Positions 37,650 through 47,643 are shown, counted from the first letter of the stretch. The stretch: 64,000 nucleotides of DNA from Kofleriaceae bacterium (GCA_018057825.1 JAGPCY010000005.1:1-64000); one strand, 5' to 3'. Translations and numbers: made by a program. Notes: generated by a model not told the origin, from the sequence alone.

Positions 37650-38120
37650 TCAATCGAGGAACAAGGCATGGACCGCCATGAGATCGGGGCGAGCGGTGAA
37701 CACCGGCGCGCCCCGGTCGAGGGCGGCGCACTGGCCGGTGCGGAACGACGGAAACGCCGGGCGGCCGGTGACCAGCGCGCCGAGCATCGAGATCGTCGGC
37801 TCGTGGCCGACCACGGCGACCGCGCGGCCGCGGCCGGGCAGGGCGTCGACCACCACCCGCGGGTGGCAGCCGGGCGCCAGGCCGGGCTCGACCTCGACGA
37901 AGCCGAGGAAGTCGAGGCCGGCGGCGACCAGCTCGGCGGTCTGGACCGCGCGCGGCAACGGCGAGGTGATGACGGCGTCGAGCTCGACCCGCTGCTCGCG
38001 CAGGAGGCGGGCCAGACCGCGGGCGGCCTCGCGCCCACGCGCCGACAGCCAGCGCGCGGCGTCGCTGCCGGCGACGTCCTCGGGCACCGCGTCGGCGTGC
38101 CGGATCAGGTAGAGCAACAA
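37650..38120 (-). CDS. sixA: SixA-type phosphohistidine phosphatase
   Basis: A 156-residue minimal histidine-phosphatase-superfamily (phosphoglycerate-mutase-like) protein. The catalytic RHADA is at residues 7-11, VITSPLPRAVQTAEL (about 49-63) and the second His in VVGHEPTISML (about 103-113). SixA removes phosphate from histidine, e.g. on HPt domains or the PTSNtr NPr protein. The start is TTG at 38120, supported by GGAG a few bases upstream; no ATG in frame fits. It sits between the lytic transglycosylase gene and the unknown gene at 36681, all on the minus strand with short gaps. Confidence 0.85.
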   Translation of the reverse strand: MLLYLIRHADAVPEDVAGSDAARWLSARGREAARGLARLLREQRVELDAVITSPLPRAVQTAELVAAGLDFLGFVEVEPGLAPGCHPRVVVDALPGRGRAVAVVGHEPTISMLGALVTGRPAFPSFRTGQCAALDRGAPVFTARPDLMAVHALFLD

Positions 38121-38172
38121 GCTCCTCGAGCATCCCGTGGGGGCCGGGCGCTGTCAACGCGCCGGCCGACGG

Positions 38173-40560
38173 TCACGGCGCCGGGATGAGCTCGGGCGGG
38201 ATCGGGTTGGGCATGGTCGGGACGCCGCCGCCGTCGAGCCAGGTGTAGACGAAGTAGCTGGCCAGCACGCGCTTGGAGTAGTTGCGGGCCTGATCGTCGA
38301 CGATGGCCTCGATGAACTCGTCGGCTGGCCAGGTGCCGCGCAGCCGCATCCACCGCCGGACCGCGCCCTCGCCGGCGTTGTACGACGGCGGCACGAGGTG
38401 GATGAAGCCCTTCCAGTTGGCGACCAGGAAGCCGAGGAAGCGGGCGCCGATCGTGACGTTCTTCTCCGGGTCGCGCAGGTTCTCGGGCGTCGGCGCGATG
38501 CCGGTGCCCTTGGCGAACCGGGTCGCGGTCGAGTTGATCATCTGGGTCAGGCCGATCGCGTTGGCGTAGGACTCGAGGGTCGGCGTGAAGGCGCTCTCCT
38601 CGCGGACGATGCCCTGGAGCAGCGCCACCGGCGCGCCGTTCTTGCTCGCGTGGGTCGCCAGCAGGTCGCGGTAGGCCGGCGGGTAGGCGATGCGCCAGCG
38701 CGCGGCGTTGGCGCCCACCGGCCAGGTCCGCTTGTAGTCGAGGATGTGCCAGCGGGTCGGCCAGTGCGACGACGGATAGCGTCCCGCGCGATCGTAGAGC
38801 CAGGCCATCGCCCACAGCTTCTCGATCCGATCGGGGTCGTCGACCCGCTTCTTGTCGGTCGGCGGATCGAGGCCGAGGAGGCGCAGCTCGGCCTCGGCCG
38901 GGTCGCCCAGGCCCAGGCGGATGAAGGCGACCGCGCGCGCGAACCCGGCGGTGGCGTACTCGGGTCGCGGCTTCCACTGGAAGGCCGGCGCGGTCGGATC
39001 GAAGCCGGCGGGCGCCGTGGTCAGCTCGCTGAGCAGGGCGGTGAAGCGCGCCGGGTCGGCCTCGCGGATGCGGTTGAGCGCGAGCATCGCGTAGTACGTG
39101 ACCGGGTAGGTGCGGACCGCGTCCTCCCAGGCCGCCACGGCGGCGGCGCGCTGACCGCGGCGGGCCTCGGCCCGGCCGATCCAGTACTGCGGCTGGCCCT
39201 CGGCCCAGTAGTTGTCGTCGATCGGCGCGGCGGCGATCTGCTGCCGCCAGTAGGCGATCGCGCGGGCGTCGTCGCCGGCCCGGAAGGCGCGCCAGCCGAG
39301 CCGCCACAGGGCCTCGGCCCGCATGTCGCCGGCCGGGAACCGCTTGGGCAGATCCTCGAGGGTCGCGGTGACCTTGGCGTCGTCGCCCAGGTCGGCGTAC
39401 TCCTCGGCCGAGCGCAGGAGCGCGTCGTCGGCGTAGCTGTGGTTGGGATCGACCGCGGCGGCGGCGCGGTAGCGCTCGATCGCGGTGCGATGATCGCCAT
39501 TGAACGCCAGCGAGCGGCCGGCCTGGTAGTAGGCGCGGATCGTGAGGTCCTTGTCGCCGGCGGCCTCGCACAGGGCGACCGCCTCGTCGAAGCGCGGCGC
39601 CGCGGCCTTGCGATCGCGAGCCTTGAACAGGCTCTGGGCCCGGTGGTACGCGGCGACGCAGCGATCGGCCGCGGCGGCGTCGGCCGCGCTCAACGCGTCG
39701 GCGTAGGCGGCCTCGGACTCGGCGTTGCGCATGGCGTCGAACAGCGCCTTGGCGCGCGTCAGGCGCTCGGCCGCGGTCAGCGGCGGCAGCGGCCCGGTCT
39801 TGGCCAGCGCGGTCAGCCGGGCCGAGGCCTTGGTCGCCCACGACGACAGCGGATCGTCGACGGTGATCGCGCGGTACAGCGCCGCCGCCTCGGGGCCGGT
39901 CGCGCCGCTGGCCTCGAGGGCCTCGGCCTGGCGGAACCGCGCCTCGCTCTTGCGGATGCCCTTGGGGCGGCGCGCCAGGTAGTCGCCGTAGTGGGCGGCG
40001 ATCGCGGCCTGATCGCCGGCGCCGCGCAACAGATCGCCGACCAGGAGCTCGGCGTCGGCGCCGACGATGCTGGCCGGATCGACCGCGCGGGCGCGGGCCA
40101 GGGCGGCGCCGCCGTCGCGGGCGAAGTAGCGGCTGCGGGCCTCGTGGTAGTTCAGGTAGTCGGCCAGCTCGGGCAGGAGCGCGCGGGCGCCGGCGAAGGC
40201 GTCGGCCGCCTGGGCCCACTGCTTGCGCTCGGCCATCGCGACCCCTGCCAGGAGCAGGGCGCGTCCACGCTGCAGCGGATCGGTCTGGGTCAGGGCCAGG
40301 GCCGAGAACCCGACCGCGGCGGCCGCCCAGTCCTCGCGGACCAGGGCGGCGGCGGCCGGCTCGCCGGCGAAGTACGGGCGGCCCAGCTCCTCGGTCAGCG
40401 CGGCGGTCGGCGGCCCGGGGGGCGCATCGATCGCGGCGTCGACCGGCCCGGCGTCGGCGGCGCCGGCGCTCGGCCCCGGGGTGCTGGTGCGGTGACGCTG
40501 GGCGTCGTCGCTGCCGCAGGCGACCGACGCGAGGACGACGAGGAGCGCGGTCGGCTTCAT
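38173..40560 (-). CDS. slt: Slt70-like soluble lytic transglycosylase
   Basis: A 795-residue periplasmic or envelope murein hydrolase that cleaves the MurNAc-GlcNAc bond to 1,6-anhydro products. The N-terminus (MKPTALLVVLASVACGSD) looks like a lipoprotein signal, though the lipobox is imperfect. A long superhelical TPR-like region follows (about 60-590), then the SLT domain (about 630-790) with the catalytic Glu in GIVREESAF, GLTQMINSTA, and PPSYNAGEGAVRRW. It closely follows the Slt70 plan. It is the first gene of a minus-strand run with sixA and the 36681 gene. Confidence 0.9.
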   Translation of the reverse strand: MKPTALLVVLASVACGSDDAQRHRTSTPGPSAGAADAGPVDAAIDAPPGPPTAALTEELGRPYFAGEPAAAALVREDWAAAAVGFSALALTQTDPLQRGRALLLAGVAMAERKQWAQAADAFAGARALLPELADYLNYHEARSRYFARDGGAALARARAVDPASIVGADAELLVGDLLRGAGDQAAIAAHYGDYLARRPKGIRKSEARFRQAEALEASGATGPEAAALYRAITVDDPLSSWATKASARLTALAKTGPLPPLTAAERLTRAKALFDAMRNAESEAAYADALSAADAAAADRCVAAYHRAQSLFKARDRKAAAPRFDEAVALCEAAGDKDLTIRAYYQAGRSLAFNGDHRTAIERYRAAAAVDPNHSYADDALLRSAEEYADLGDDAKVTATLEDLPKRFPAGDMRAEALWRLGWRAFRAGDDARAIAYWRQQIAAAPIDDNYWAEGQPQYWIGRAEARRGQRAAAVAAWEDAVRTYPVTYYAMLALNRIREADPARFTALLSELTTAPAGFDPTAPAFQWKPRPEYATAGFARAVAFIRLGLGDPAEAELRLLGLDPPTDKKRVDDPDRIEKLWAMAWLYDRAGRYPSSHWPTRWHILDYKRTWPVGANAARWRIAYPPAYRDLLATHASKNGAPVALLQGIVREESAFTPTLESYANAIGLTQMINSTATRFAKGTGIAPTPENLRDPEKNVTIGARFLGFLVANWKGFIHLVPPSYNAGEGAVRRWMRLRGTWPADEFIEAIVDDQARNYSKRVLASYFVYTWLDGGGVPTMPNPIPPELIPAP

Positions 40561-40566
40561 GAGCGG

Positions 40567-40572
40567 ACCCTA
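40567..40572 (-). promoter_or_regulatory. -10 box TAGGGT, 6 nt before ATG of slt
   Basis: On the minus strand TAGGGT, then 6 nt, then the ATG at 40560. Confidence 0.4.
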
Positions 40573-40629
40573 ACAACGGCGATCGGCAGCGGCAAATTCC
40601 CCGTCGCCGTCGGCGCCCGCGCGACGCGG

Positions 40630-41331
40630 TCAGCGATGGCCGCGGCCGTGCCCGCGACCGCGGCCCCGACCGCCGTCGCGGCCGTCGCGATCGTCGTCGC
40701 GCGCGTCGAGGCCCCAGACCTCGACCTGGGCGCGACCGCCGCCCGGCAGGTTGCCGTAGCGGAAGTGGACCTTGTCGATCTTCCGGGCGCCGCCGGGCAG
40801 ATCGATCACCCGGCTCTGCGTGCCCGGGCCAAAGACGTGGCGCAGGTTGGGCGAGAACGTCGTGCCATCGCCAAACTCGAACACCACGTCGAACACCTCG
40901 AGGGCCGAGTGCTCGACGACGATGGCGACCGCGCGGTAGCGGTCGCGCTTGCCGCGGACCTTGATGTGATCGCGATCGACCCGGCCCTCGACCCAGCGCT
41001 CGCCGAGCTTGTCCCAGTCGCTCGAGCGGTCGAACGCGCGATCCGAGCGATCATCGGCGCGCTCGCCGGGGCGGACCGGCGGCGCGGGCTGGACGACCGG
41101 CGGCGGCGGCCCGACAACCGGAGGCGGCGGCGGCGGTTGCGGCGGCGGGGCTGGCTGGATCACCGGCGGCGGTGGCGGCGGCCCGGGCTGCGGCGGCGGC
41201 TGCGGCTGCGGCTGCGGCTGTGGTCCCGCGGCGACGTAGACCGGTCCGGGGGCCGGATCGGGAGTGGCGGCGATGCACGCCGAGGTGGCGATCGCGGCGA
41301 GGCCGGCGACGAGGGAGGCGAGGGTGCGCAT
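40630..41331 (-). CDS. Envelope protein: signal peptide, proline/glutamine linker, DUF2541-like beta domain
   Basis: A 233-residue exported protein. Signal peptide with MRTLASLVAGLAAIATSAC (possible lipoprotein cysteine at 19), then a roughly 60-residue Pro/Gln/Gly-rich linker (about 30-90) suited to crossing peptidoglycan, then a beta-sandwich-like domain (about 100-205) with WDKLGERWVEGRVDRDHIKV and RVIDLPGGARKI, a pattern I associate with DUF2541-type proteins, and finally an Arg/Gly/Asp tail ([18 protein letters not shown]). Function unknown. It is preceded by a -10 box. Confidence 0.75.
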   Translation of the reverse strand: MRTLASLVAGLAAIATSACIAATPDPAPGPVYVAAGPQPQPQPQPPPQPGPPPPPPVIQPAPPPQPPPPPPVVGPPPPVVQPAPPVRPGERADDRSDRAFDRSSDWDKLGERWVEGRVDRDHIKVRGKRDRYRAVAIVVEHSALEVFDVVFEFGDGTTFSPNLRHVFGPGTQSRVIDLPGGARKIDKVHFRYGNLPGGGRAQVEVWGLDARDDDRDGRDGGRGRGRGHGRGHR

Positions 41332-41337
41332 GGCGGC

Positions 41338-41343
41338 AGTGTA
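41338..41343 (-). promoter_or_regulatory. -10 box TACACT, 6 nt before ATG of the 40630-41331 gene
   Basis: On the minus strand TACACT, then 6 nt, then the ATG at 41331. Same hexamer as the trxB promoter. Confidence 0.45.
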
Positions 41344-41411
41344 GCTCGGGGACCTCCGATCGCGGGCCTCGGCAACTTGCTGAGGCCGCGGCGCCGGCGC
41401 ACCATCGCGTG

Positions 41412-41735
41412 ATGAGGACCGGCATCGCCCGCACCACCGATGATCTCTTGATCGAGGTCGAGTTCGAGGATCACGTCGCCGAGCGCTGCTCCTCGGCCGA
41501 CTCGGCCAAGAAGATCGGCGTGGCCTACGCCGGCCTCCAGGGCGTGCTCGAGAAGATCGCGCAGCCGTTCATCGCCACGTATCGCACGCTGTCGACCAAC
41601 GTCGAGCTGGCCGAGGCCGAGATCAAGCTCGGCCTCGCGTTCGAGGCCGAGGGCGGCATCATCCTGGTCAAGTCCAAGGGCAGCGCCAACCTCGAGGTCA
41701 CGTTGAAGCTGCGTCCGGTCAAGCCGCAGTCCTAG
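41412..41735 (+). CDS. Trypsin-co-occurring domain 1 (Trypco1, CU044_2847-type) protein
   Basis: A 107-residue, single-domain soluble protein: a beta hairpin (TDDLLIEVEFED), a helical middle (GLQGVLEKIAQPFIATYRTL) and a C-terminal strand pair (ELAEAEIKLGLAFEAEGGI, then LEVTLKLRPV). This is the layout of the small domain named for its co-occurrence with trypsin-like proteases in bacterial conflict systems. The protease gene begins immediately after its stop codon with no gap, which strongly supports the assignment. The likely role is a regulator or sensor that holds or recruits the protease. The ATG at 41412 has no evident ribosome binding site. Confidence 0.8.
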   Translation: MRTGIARTTDDLLIEVEFEDHVAERCSSADSAKKIGVAYAGLQGVLEKIAQPFIATYRTLSTNVELAEAEIKLGLAFEAEGGIILVKSKGSANLEVTLKLRPVKPQS

Positions 41736-43217
41736 ATGACCGACTGGACTCGCCACGTCGTCCTCTTGTCGAGCGCCAACGGCAAGGCGCACGGCTCCGG
41801 CTTCGTCGTCCGCCGGGCCGGCGCGGTCGCCCACGTCGTGACCTGCGCCCACGTGGTCGCCGATCTCGGCGACGGCCTCGAGGCCAACGGTCGCCCGGCC
41901 AAGGTGCTGTGGGACGGCACCAAGAGCGGCATCGACCTCGCGGTGATCGCCGCCGAGGGGCTGACCGAGGAGCCGCTCACGCTCAGCCGGCGCGCTGCGG
42001 TCGGCGACGCGGTGGTCGCGGTCGGCTTCACCCAGGTCGATCGCGGCCGGCGCGCGACCGCCCGTGCCGCGACGATCCGCGAGGCCACCCAGCTCACCTA
42101 CGACCCCGCCGCGGTCGTCAAGAAGCACGCCGGCTGGCTCTTGGCGCTCGACGGCGAGGCGGTCACCGACGGGTTCTCGGGTGGGCCTGTGGTCGCGGCC
42201 GACACCGGCCTGGTGATCGGCGTGCTCGGGCTGCGCGGCGCCGACACCGCCGACGCGATCGCGATCGGCAACCTGGCGGCCTGGGCCGACGCGCCGCCGG
42301 CGGTGAGCGGCGTCGGCGAGCAGCTCGAGGCGTGGCGGCGGAGCGACCGCTGGGTCCGCCTCGCGGCCCTGGCGCTGGCGGCGCTCCTGGTCGCGACCGT
42401 GGGCGCGTTGATCGTGGTGATGGCCGGCCGCGACGAGCGGCCGATCACGATCGAGACGCCGCGGATCTGGAACGGCTCGGTCTTCGCCAGCACCGGCGCG
42501 CCGCCCGAGCTGGTGTGGGTGCCGGCGGTCGGCGGGTGGCAGCTCTCGCTGAACCGCTTCCGCGCCGGCGATCGGCTCTGTCTCGAGCCGCGCGGTCTGG
42601 CCGCGGTGGCCGCCCCCGACGTCCTCAACCTGGGCGGGGCGCTGCGCGGGCTCCTGGTCAAGCACGCCGCCGCCGGTGGGCCCCTGGCGCAGCTCCGGCG
42701 CTCGGTACCGGCGCCGGTCTTGACCGACGCCAACCGATTTCGGTTCGGCTGGGTCGGGCCCGAGGGTGGACCCGGCGCCGACCCGGTGCTCGACGGCTGT
42801 CGGCTGCGCCCCGACGTCGACTGGGGGGCGCTCCTCGGGACCGAGCTGACCGACCTCGGCTACAGCGATCTCCCGCTGCGCGACCCGGTGGCGGTCCTGG
42901 CCGAGGATCGCCGCGCGGTCGACGACCTCCGGGTCCTCGGGGCGCGGCGCGAGTGGGTGATGACCGCCGACGGCCACCTGGCCTTCGTGGTCAACGACGC
43001 GGTCGTGACCGATCGCTTCGCGCCGGCGCGGCCGCTGTGCACCGACGCCACCCGGGCGCGGGCCGCCGCCGAGCGAGCCCTGGCCGCCGATCTCGCGCAC
43101 AACCTGGCGGTCCAGCCCCCGGCCCTGGCCGCCTACGGCGACAACGCCGGCGGCTTCATGGTCGCGATCCGTCGCGGCGCGTGCCCGGCGGCGTCGACGA
43201 TGCGCACCCGGCCGTAG
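41736..43217 (+). CDS. Trypsin-like serine protease with one TM helix and unknown C-terminal domain
   Basis: 493 residues. An N-terminal S1-type domain (about 1-185) with an intact triad: His39 in TCAHVV, Asp67 in GIDLAV, Ser148 in GFSGGPVV. One TM helix (about 207-230), then a roughly 260-residue C-terminal domain with a few cysteines that I do not recognise. There is no signal peptide, so by position the protease domain is predicted cytoplasmic and the C-terminal domain outside, the reverse of DegP-like proteases. With the adjacent Trypco1 gene this suggests that an envelope sensor triggers cytoplasmic proteolysis. The start ATG directly follows the upstream TAG. Confidence 0.85.
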   Translation: MTDWTRHVVLLSSANGKAHGSGFVVRRAGAVAHVVTCAHVVADLGDGLEANGRPAKVLWDGTKSGIDLAVIAAEGLTEEPLTLSRRAAVGDAVVAVGFTQVDRGRRATARAATIREATQLTYDPAAVVKKHAGWLLALDGEAVTDGFSGGPVVAADTGLVIGVLGLRGADTADAIAIGNLAAWADAPPAVSGVGEQLEAWRRSDRWVRLAALALAALLVATVGALIVVMAGRDERPITIETPRIWNGSVFASTGAPPELVWVPAVGGWQLSLNRFRAGDRLCLEPRGLAAVAAPDVLNLGGALRGLLVKHAAAGGPLAQLRRSVPAPVLTDANRFRFGWVGPEGGPGADPVLDGCRLRPDVDWGALLGTELTDLGYSDLPLRDPVAVLAEDRRAVDDLRVLGARREWVMTADGHLAFVVNDAVVTDRFAPARPLCTDATRARAAAERALAADLAHNLAVQPPALAAYGDNAGGFMVAIRRGACPAASTMRTRP

Positions 43218-43233
43218 CCCGCCGCCCGGTCGC

Positions 43234-43707
43234 TCACCAGGGCAGCGACGGCAGGCCGCCGGCGATCGAGCCCTGATGGCGGAGATCGACGGTGAGGTCG
43301 CCGAGCTGGGTCGAGAAGTGCAGCCGCACCGCGAGCTGGTAGTCGCGCGCCCCGCGGGCCAGCGCCGCGGCCGCCGCGGCGGCGTTGGCCAGGTCGATGC
43401 GCAGCGCGGTAGTCACCGGCGCGCTGCCCATGGCCGGGATCGTGGTCTGGGCGGCGACGCGGCCGCTGACCGCGGCGGCGCCGGCGATCGCCAGCTCCCA
43501 GTCGATGCCGGTGAGCGGCAGGCCGAAGCTGTTGGGGTTGGAGACGTCGAGAGCCAGCTCGCCCTCGAGGGCGGTCAGCGACGCGATCGAGATCGAGGCG
43601 CCGCGGACCACCGCGGTCGGCTTCTCGACCGGTCGGGTCAAGAAGCAGGCGGACAGGGGCGCGAGGAGGACGAGGAGGAAGGCGAGTCGACGCAGCGGCG
43701 CGGGCAT
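43234..43707 (-). CDS. LEA14-like (WHy domain) lipoprotein
   Basis: A 157-residue lipoprotein: signal sequence with lipobox LSAC (lipidated Cys21), then one LEA type 2/WHy beta-sandwich domain with LELDVSNPNSFGLPLTGIDWEL-like strands (the NPN motif at about 57-59) and a second strand set ending LGDLTVDLRHQGSI. Such bacterial proteins sit in the envelope and are linked to desiccation or stress tolerance in other organisms. It is convergent with the trypsin gene, with a 16-bp gap. Confidence 0.85.
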   Translation of the reverse strand: MPAPLRRLAFLLVLLAPLSACFLTRPVEKPTAVVRGASISIASLTALEGELALDVSNPNSFGLPLTGIDWELAIAGAAAVSGRVAAQTTIPAMGSAPVTTALRIDLANAAAAAAALARGARDYQLAVRLHFSTQLGDLTVDLRHQGSIAGGLPSLPW

Positions 43708-43787
43708 GTCCCGGGCCTGAGCAAGGCGCGGGCCGCCGCGTCGGCGCCGGGGTTTCGCCGGCTTCGCGGGGCCGGCTGGGCCGAGCG

Positions 43788-43805
43788 CGTGAACGCGGCT
43801 TCACG
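43788..43805. promoter_or_regulatory. Dyad CGTGAA-N6-TTCACG upstream of ruvC
   Basis: An 18-bp perfect inverted repeat centred about 65 bp upstream of the ruvC -10 box. ruvCAB genes are often SOS-controlled, and this may be an operator, but it does not match the LexA boxes I know. The rest of the 43708-43875 gap shows only a GC-rich palindromic stretch. Confidence 0.35.
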
Positions 43806-43861
43806 ACCGCGGCGGCGGTGCGTCGGTCGGCGGCTGTCGCCCGGGTGTCAGATCGCTCGCG

Positions 43862-43867
43862 TACCTT
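43862..43867 (+). promoter_or_regulatory. -10 box TACCTT, 8 nt before GTG of ruvC
   Basis: TACCTT, then 8 nt, then the GTG at 43876. Confidence 0.45.
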
Positions 43868-43875
43868 CCGCGGCC

Positions 43876-44400
43876 GTGCGCATCCTCGGCATCGATCCCG
43901 GCAGCCGCGTGTGCGGCTACGGCGCCATCGCGGTCGAGGGCGCGGTGCTGCGCTACCTCGAGTGTGGCGTCGTGACCGCGCCTGCCGATCACCCGGCCGA
44001 GGCTCGCCTGGGCGAGATCGCCCGCGGCCTGGGCGAGGTGGTCGACGAGCTGGCCCCCGCGGTGGTGGCGATCGAGGACGTGTTCGCCCGCATCAACCTG
44101 CGCTCGGCCCTGGCCCTGGCCCAGGCCCGCGGCATGGCCCTGGCCGTGGTCGGCCTGCGCGGCCTGCCGGTGGCGTCGTACCCGGCGCCCCAGGTGAAGA
44201 AGATGATCACCGGGGGTGGCCGGGCGGGCAAAGAGCAGGTCGCGCGCATGGTGGCCGCGCTGGTCGGCCTGCGGACGCCACCGCGCGCCGACGCCGGCGA
44301 CGCCCTCGCCCTGGCGATCGCCCACGCCCGGACCCTGGCGGCGGAGGCCGCCGCGCCGCGGGTGGTGTCGGCGGTGCGGACGGCACCGGAGGCCCGATGA
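43876..44400 (+). CDS. ruvC: Crossover junction endodeoxyribonuclease RuvC
   Basis: Holliday junction resolvase, RNase H fold. 174 residues with the four acidic catalytic positions visible: Asp7 in ILGIDPGSR, the Glu in AIEDVF (about 70), and the Asp pair in DAGDALALAIAHA (about 139-142). Normal length. The GTG at 43876 is chosen because it gives the conserved V/MRILGIDPG start. Its stop overlaps the ruvA ATG (ATGA). First gene of ruvCAB. Confidence 0.95.
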   Translation: MRILGIDPGSRVCGYGAIAVEGAVLRYLECGVVTAPADHPAEARLGEIARGLGEVVDELAPAVVAIEDVFARINLRSALALAQARGMALAVVGLRGLPVASYPAPQVKKMITGGGRAGKEQVARMVAALVGLRTPPRADAGDALALAIAHARTLAAEAAAPRVVSAVRTAPEAR

Positions 44401-45026
44401 TCGGTCAGCTCCGCGGCACGCTGGCAGCGCGTCTGCCCAACAACCACGTCATCGTCGACTGTGGCGGGGTCGGCTACGAGGTCGCGTGCTCGGGCTACAC
44501 CCTGGCCGCGCTGCCCGAGGTCGACGCGCCGGTGACCCTGCGGGTGTTCACCCACGCCCAGGAGAACAAGATCGCGCTCTACGGCTTCTTCACCACCGCC
44601 GAGCGCGAGCTGTTCGACTACCTGATCACGGTGAAGAACGTCGGGCCGTCGACCGCGATGGCGATCCTGTCAGGTGGCGCCGAGCCGCGGGCGATCGCCG
44701 AGCTGATCGCCAAGGAGGACACCGCCGGCCTGACCAAGATCAAGGGCGTCGGCAAGAAGACCGCCGAGCTCCTGGTGGTCGAGCTGCGCGAGAAGTGTGA
44801 GCTGTTGCTCCTGTCGTGGAACGCCGCCGGCGGCCCGCGCCCGGTGGCCGCAGTGGCCGGCGCGCGCCGCGGTCGCCACCCGATGCTCGACGAGGTCGCC
44901 GCGGCCCTGGTCGGCCTGGGCTGGAAGCCCCTCGAGGCGGAGGCCGCGGTCGGCGAGCTCGCGGTCGGTCCCGGGATCACCCTCGAGATGCTGGTGCGGG
45001 CCGCGCTCCGCAACATGCCGCGGTAG
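44397..45026 (+). CDS. ruvA: Holliday junction branch migration protein RuvA
   Basis: Tetrameric Holliday-junction-binding subunit that recruits RuvB. 209 residues: domain I OB-fold ([29 protein letters not shown]), the [12 protein letters not shown] segment, tandem helix-hairpin-helix motifs ([13 protein letters not shown] and [13 protein letters not shown]), and domain III (about 160-209), which contacts RuvB. The start overlaps ruvC by four bases. Confidence 0.95.
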   Translation: MIGQLRGTLAARLPNNHVIVDCGGVGYEVACSGYTLAALPEVDAPVTLRVFTHAQENKIALYGFFTTAERELFDYLITVKNVGPSTAMAILSGGAEPRAIAELIAKEDTAGLTKIKGVGKKTAELLVVELREKCELLLLSWNAAGGPRPVAAVAGARRGRHPMLDEVAAALVGLGWKPLEAEAAVGELAVGPGITLEMLVRAALRNMPR

Positions 45027-45037
45027 GCTGCCTCGCG

Positions 45038-46114
<1,077 letters not shown>

Positions 46115-46118
46115 GGAC

Positions 46119-46320
<202 letters not shown>

Positions 46321-46365
46321 GGGGCGACGGGCGTAACCGCGGCCGGGGCACGGGCGTCCCAGCCT

Positions 46366-47643
46366 GTGTCACTCGTTCGACTCACGCGCTGCGCGGGCGT
46401 CCTCGGCGTCGCAGTGACCGCGGCGTGGCCGCGGGCCGCGACCGCCGAGTCGCTGGCGGAGCTCCTGGCTGCGGGGCGTCGCAGCGGCCTCGAGCTCGCC
46501 GAGGCGCGGGCGAGCGCCGACGTCGCGGCGGCGGCGGTCGACGTGGCCCGCGCGCCGCTGTGGCCGACCCTCGAGGTCGGCCTGGGCTACGCCTTGAACC
46601 AGGACCCGGCGTCGTTTCCGCTCGGCACCGAGACCATCACGATCGTGCCGCGCCATCAGCTCGACGCCCGGGTGGCCCTGACCGTGCCGCTCTACGATCC
46701 GAGCGCGCGCGCCGCGGTCGCGGTCGCGGTCGCCGACCGCGCGGTCGCCACCGCCCAGCTCGCGGTGGCCGAGCGGGCCAGCGATCGCGTCATCGTCCGC
46801 GCGTACTACGCCTGGGTCGGCGGCGCCGCCGCGGAGGCCGCGGCGGTCAACGCGCGGGCGGTCGCGGTCGACAACCTGGCGGTGGTCGAGCGCCGGGCCG
46901 CGGCCCAGCTCGCGTCGCCGGTCGACGTCGCCCGGGCCCAGGCCGCGATCGCCGACGCCGACGCCACGGTCGCTAGCGCCCGGCTGGTGGTCGCCAACGC
47001 GGTCCGACAGCTCGCCACCGCCACCGGCGCGCCGCCGGTCGGGCCGCCGCCGGCGCTGCCCGTCGATACCGCCGCCGAGGCGCCGCTGGCCTCGTGGCTG
47101 GCCGGCGCCGTCGCTGAGCCGGAGCTGGCCGCGGCCCAAGCCCGACGGGCCGCCGCCGGGGCCCGCACCGCCGCCGCGCGCGCCGCGTGGTGGCCGAGCC
47201 TGGTCGCCACCGCGACCGAGCGGGTCACGACCGCGACCGGCTTTGGCGAGCCGGCCTCCGGCGCGATCGGGCTCGAGCTGCGCTGGCGCTACGGTCTGGC
47301 GACGCCGCGCCAGGTCGGGGTCGCGCGCGCCACCGCCGGGCTCGAGGCGTCCCGGGTCGCGCGGGCCGAGCAGGCGGCGCGCGATCGCGTGATCGACGCC
47401 TGGCATCAGGTCGAGGCTCGCCGCGCGACCGCGCTGGCGGCCGTCGCCCGGGTCGAGGCCACCCGGGTCGGCGCGGCGGTCGCCCGCGAGCGGTTCGCCG
47501 CCGGGACCGGCACCCAGCTCGACGTCAGCCTGGCGCAGCGCGACGCGCTGGCCGCCGAGCTCGCGGTGGTGTCGGCCCAGGCCGAGCTGGCCGCCGATCG
47601 CGCGCTCCTGCGGCTGGCCGCCGGTCGTGAGGTCGCGCCGTGA
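46366..47643 (+). CDS. TolC-like outer membrane efflux protein
   Basis: A 425-residue protein with an N-terminal signal peptide (VSLVRLTRCAGVLGVAVTAAWPRAATA, cleavage near ATA-E) and the long Ala-rich amphipathic helices of the outer-membrane efflux family. The two-fold repeat is visible: LWPTLEVGLGYALN in the first half and WWPSLVATATERV in the second mark the strand-leading segments, and AAGTGTQLDVSLAQRDAL-type text (about 380) marks the end of the last helix. The start GTG at 46366 is selected for the signal peptide, but nearby alternatives exist. Its stop overlaps the start of the permease gene, beginning a four-gene coupled operon. Confidence 0.82.
   Translation: MSLVRLTRCAGVLGVAVTAAWPRAATAESLAELLAAGRRSGLELAEARASADVAAAAVDVARAPLWPTLEVGLGYALNQDPASFPLGTETITIVPRHQLDARVALTVPLYDPSARAAVAVAVADRAVATAQLAVAERASDRVIVRAYYAWVGGAAAEAAAVNARAVAVDNLAVVERRAAAQLASPVDVARAQAAIADADATVASARLVVANAVRQLATATGAPPVGPPPALPVDTAAEAPLASWLAGAVAEPELAAAQARRAAAGARTAAARAAWWPSLVATATERVTTATGFGEPASGAIGLELRWRYGLATPRQVGVARATAGLEASRVARAEQAARDRVIDAWHQVEARRATALAAVARVEATRVGAAVARERFAAGTGTQLDVSLAQRDALAAELAVVSAQAELAADRALLRLAAGREVAP

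Noticed and set aside
43234-43875. Plus-strand frame running from 43276 into ruvC as an N-terminally extended RuvC
   Set aside because: The conserved RuvC start VRILGIDPG begins at 43876 with a -10 box just upstream. The upstream frame is antisense to the LEA14-like lipoprotein.
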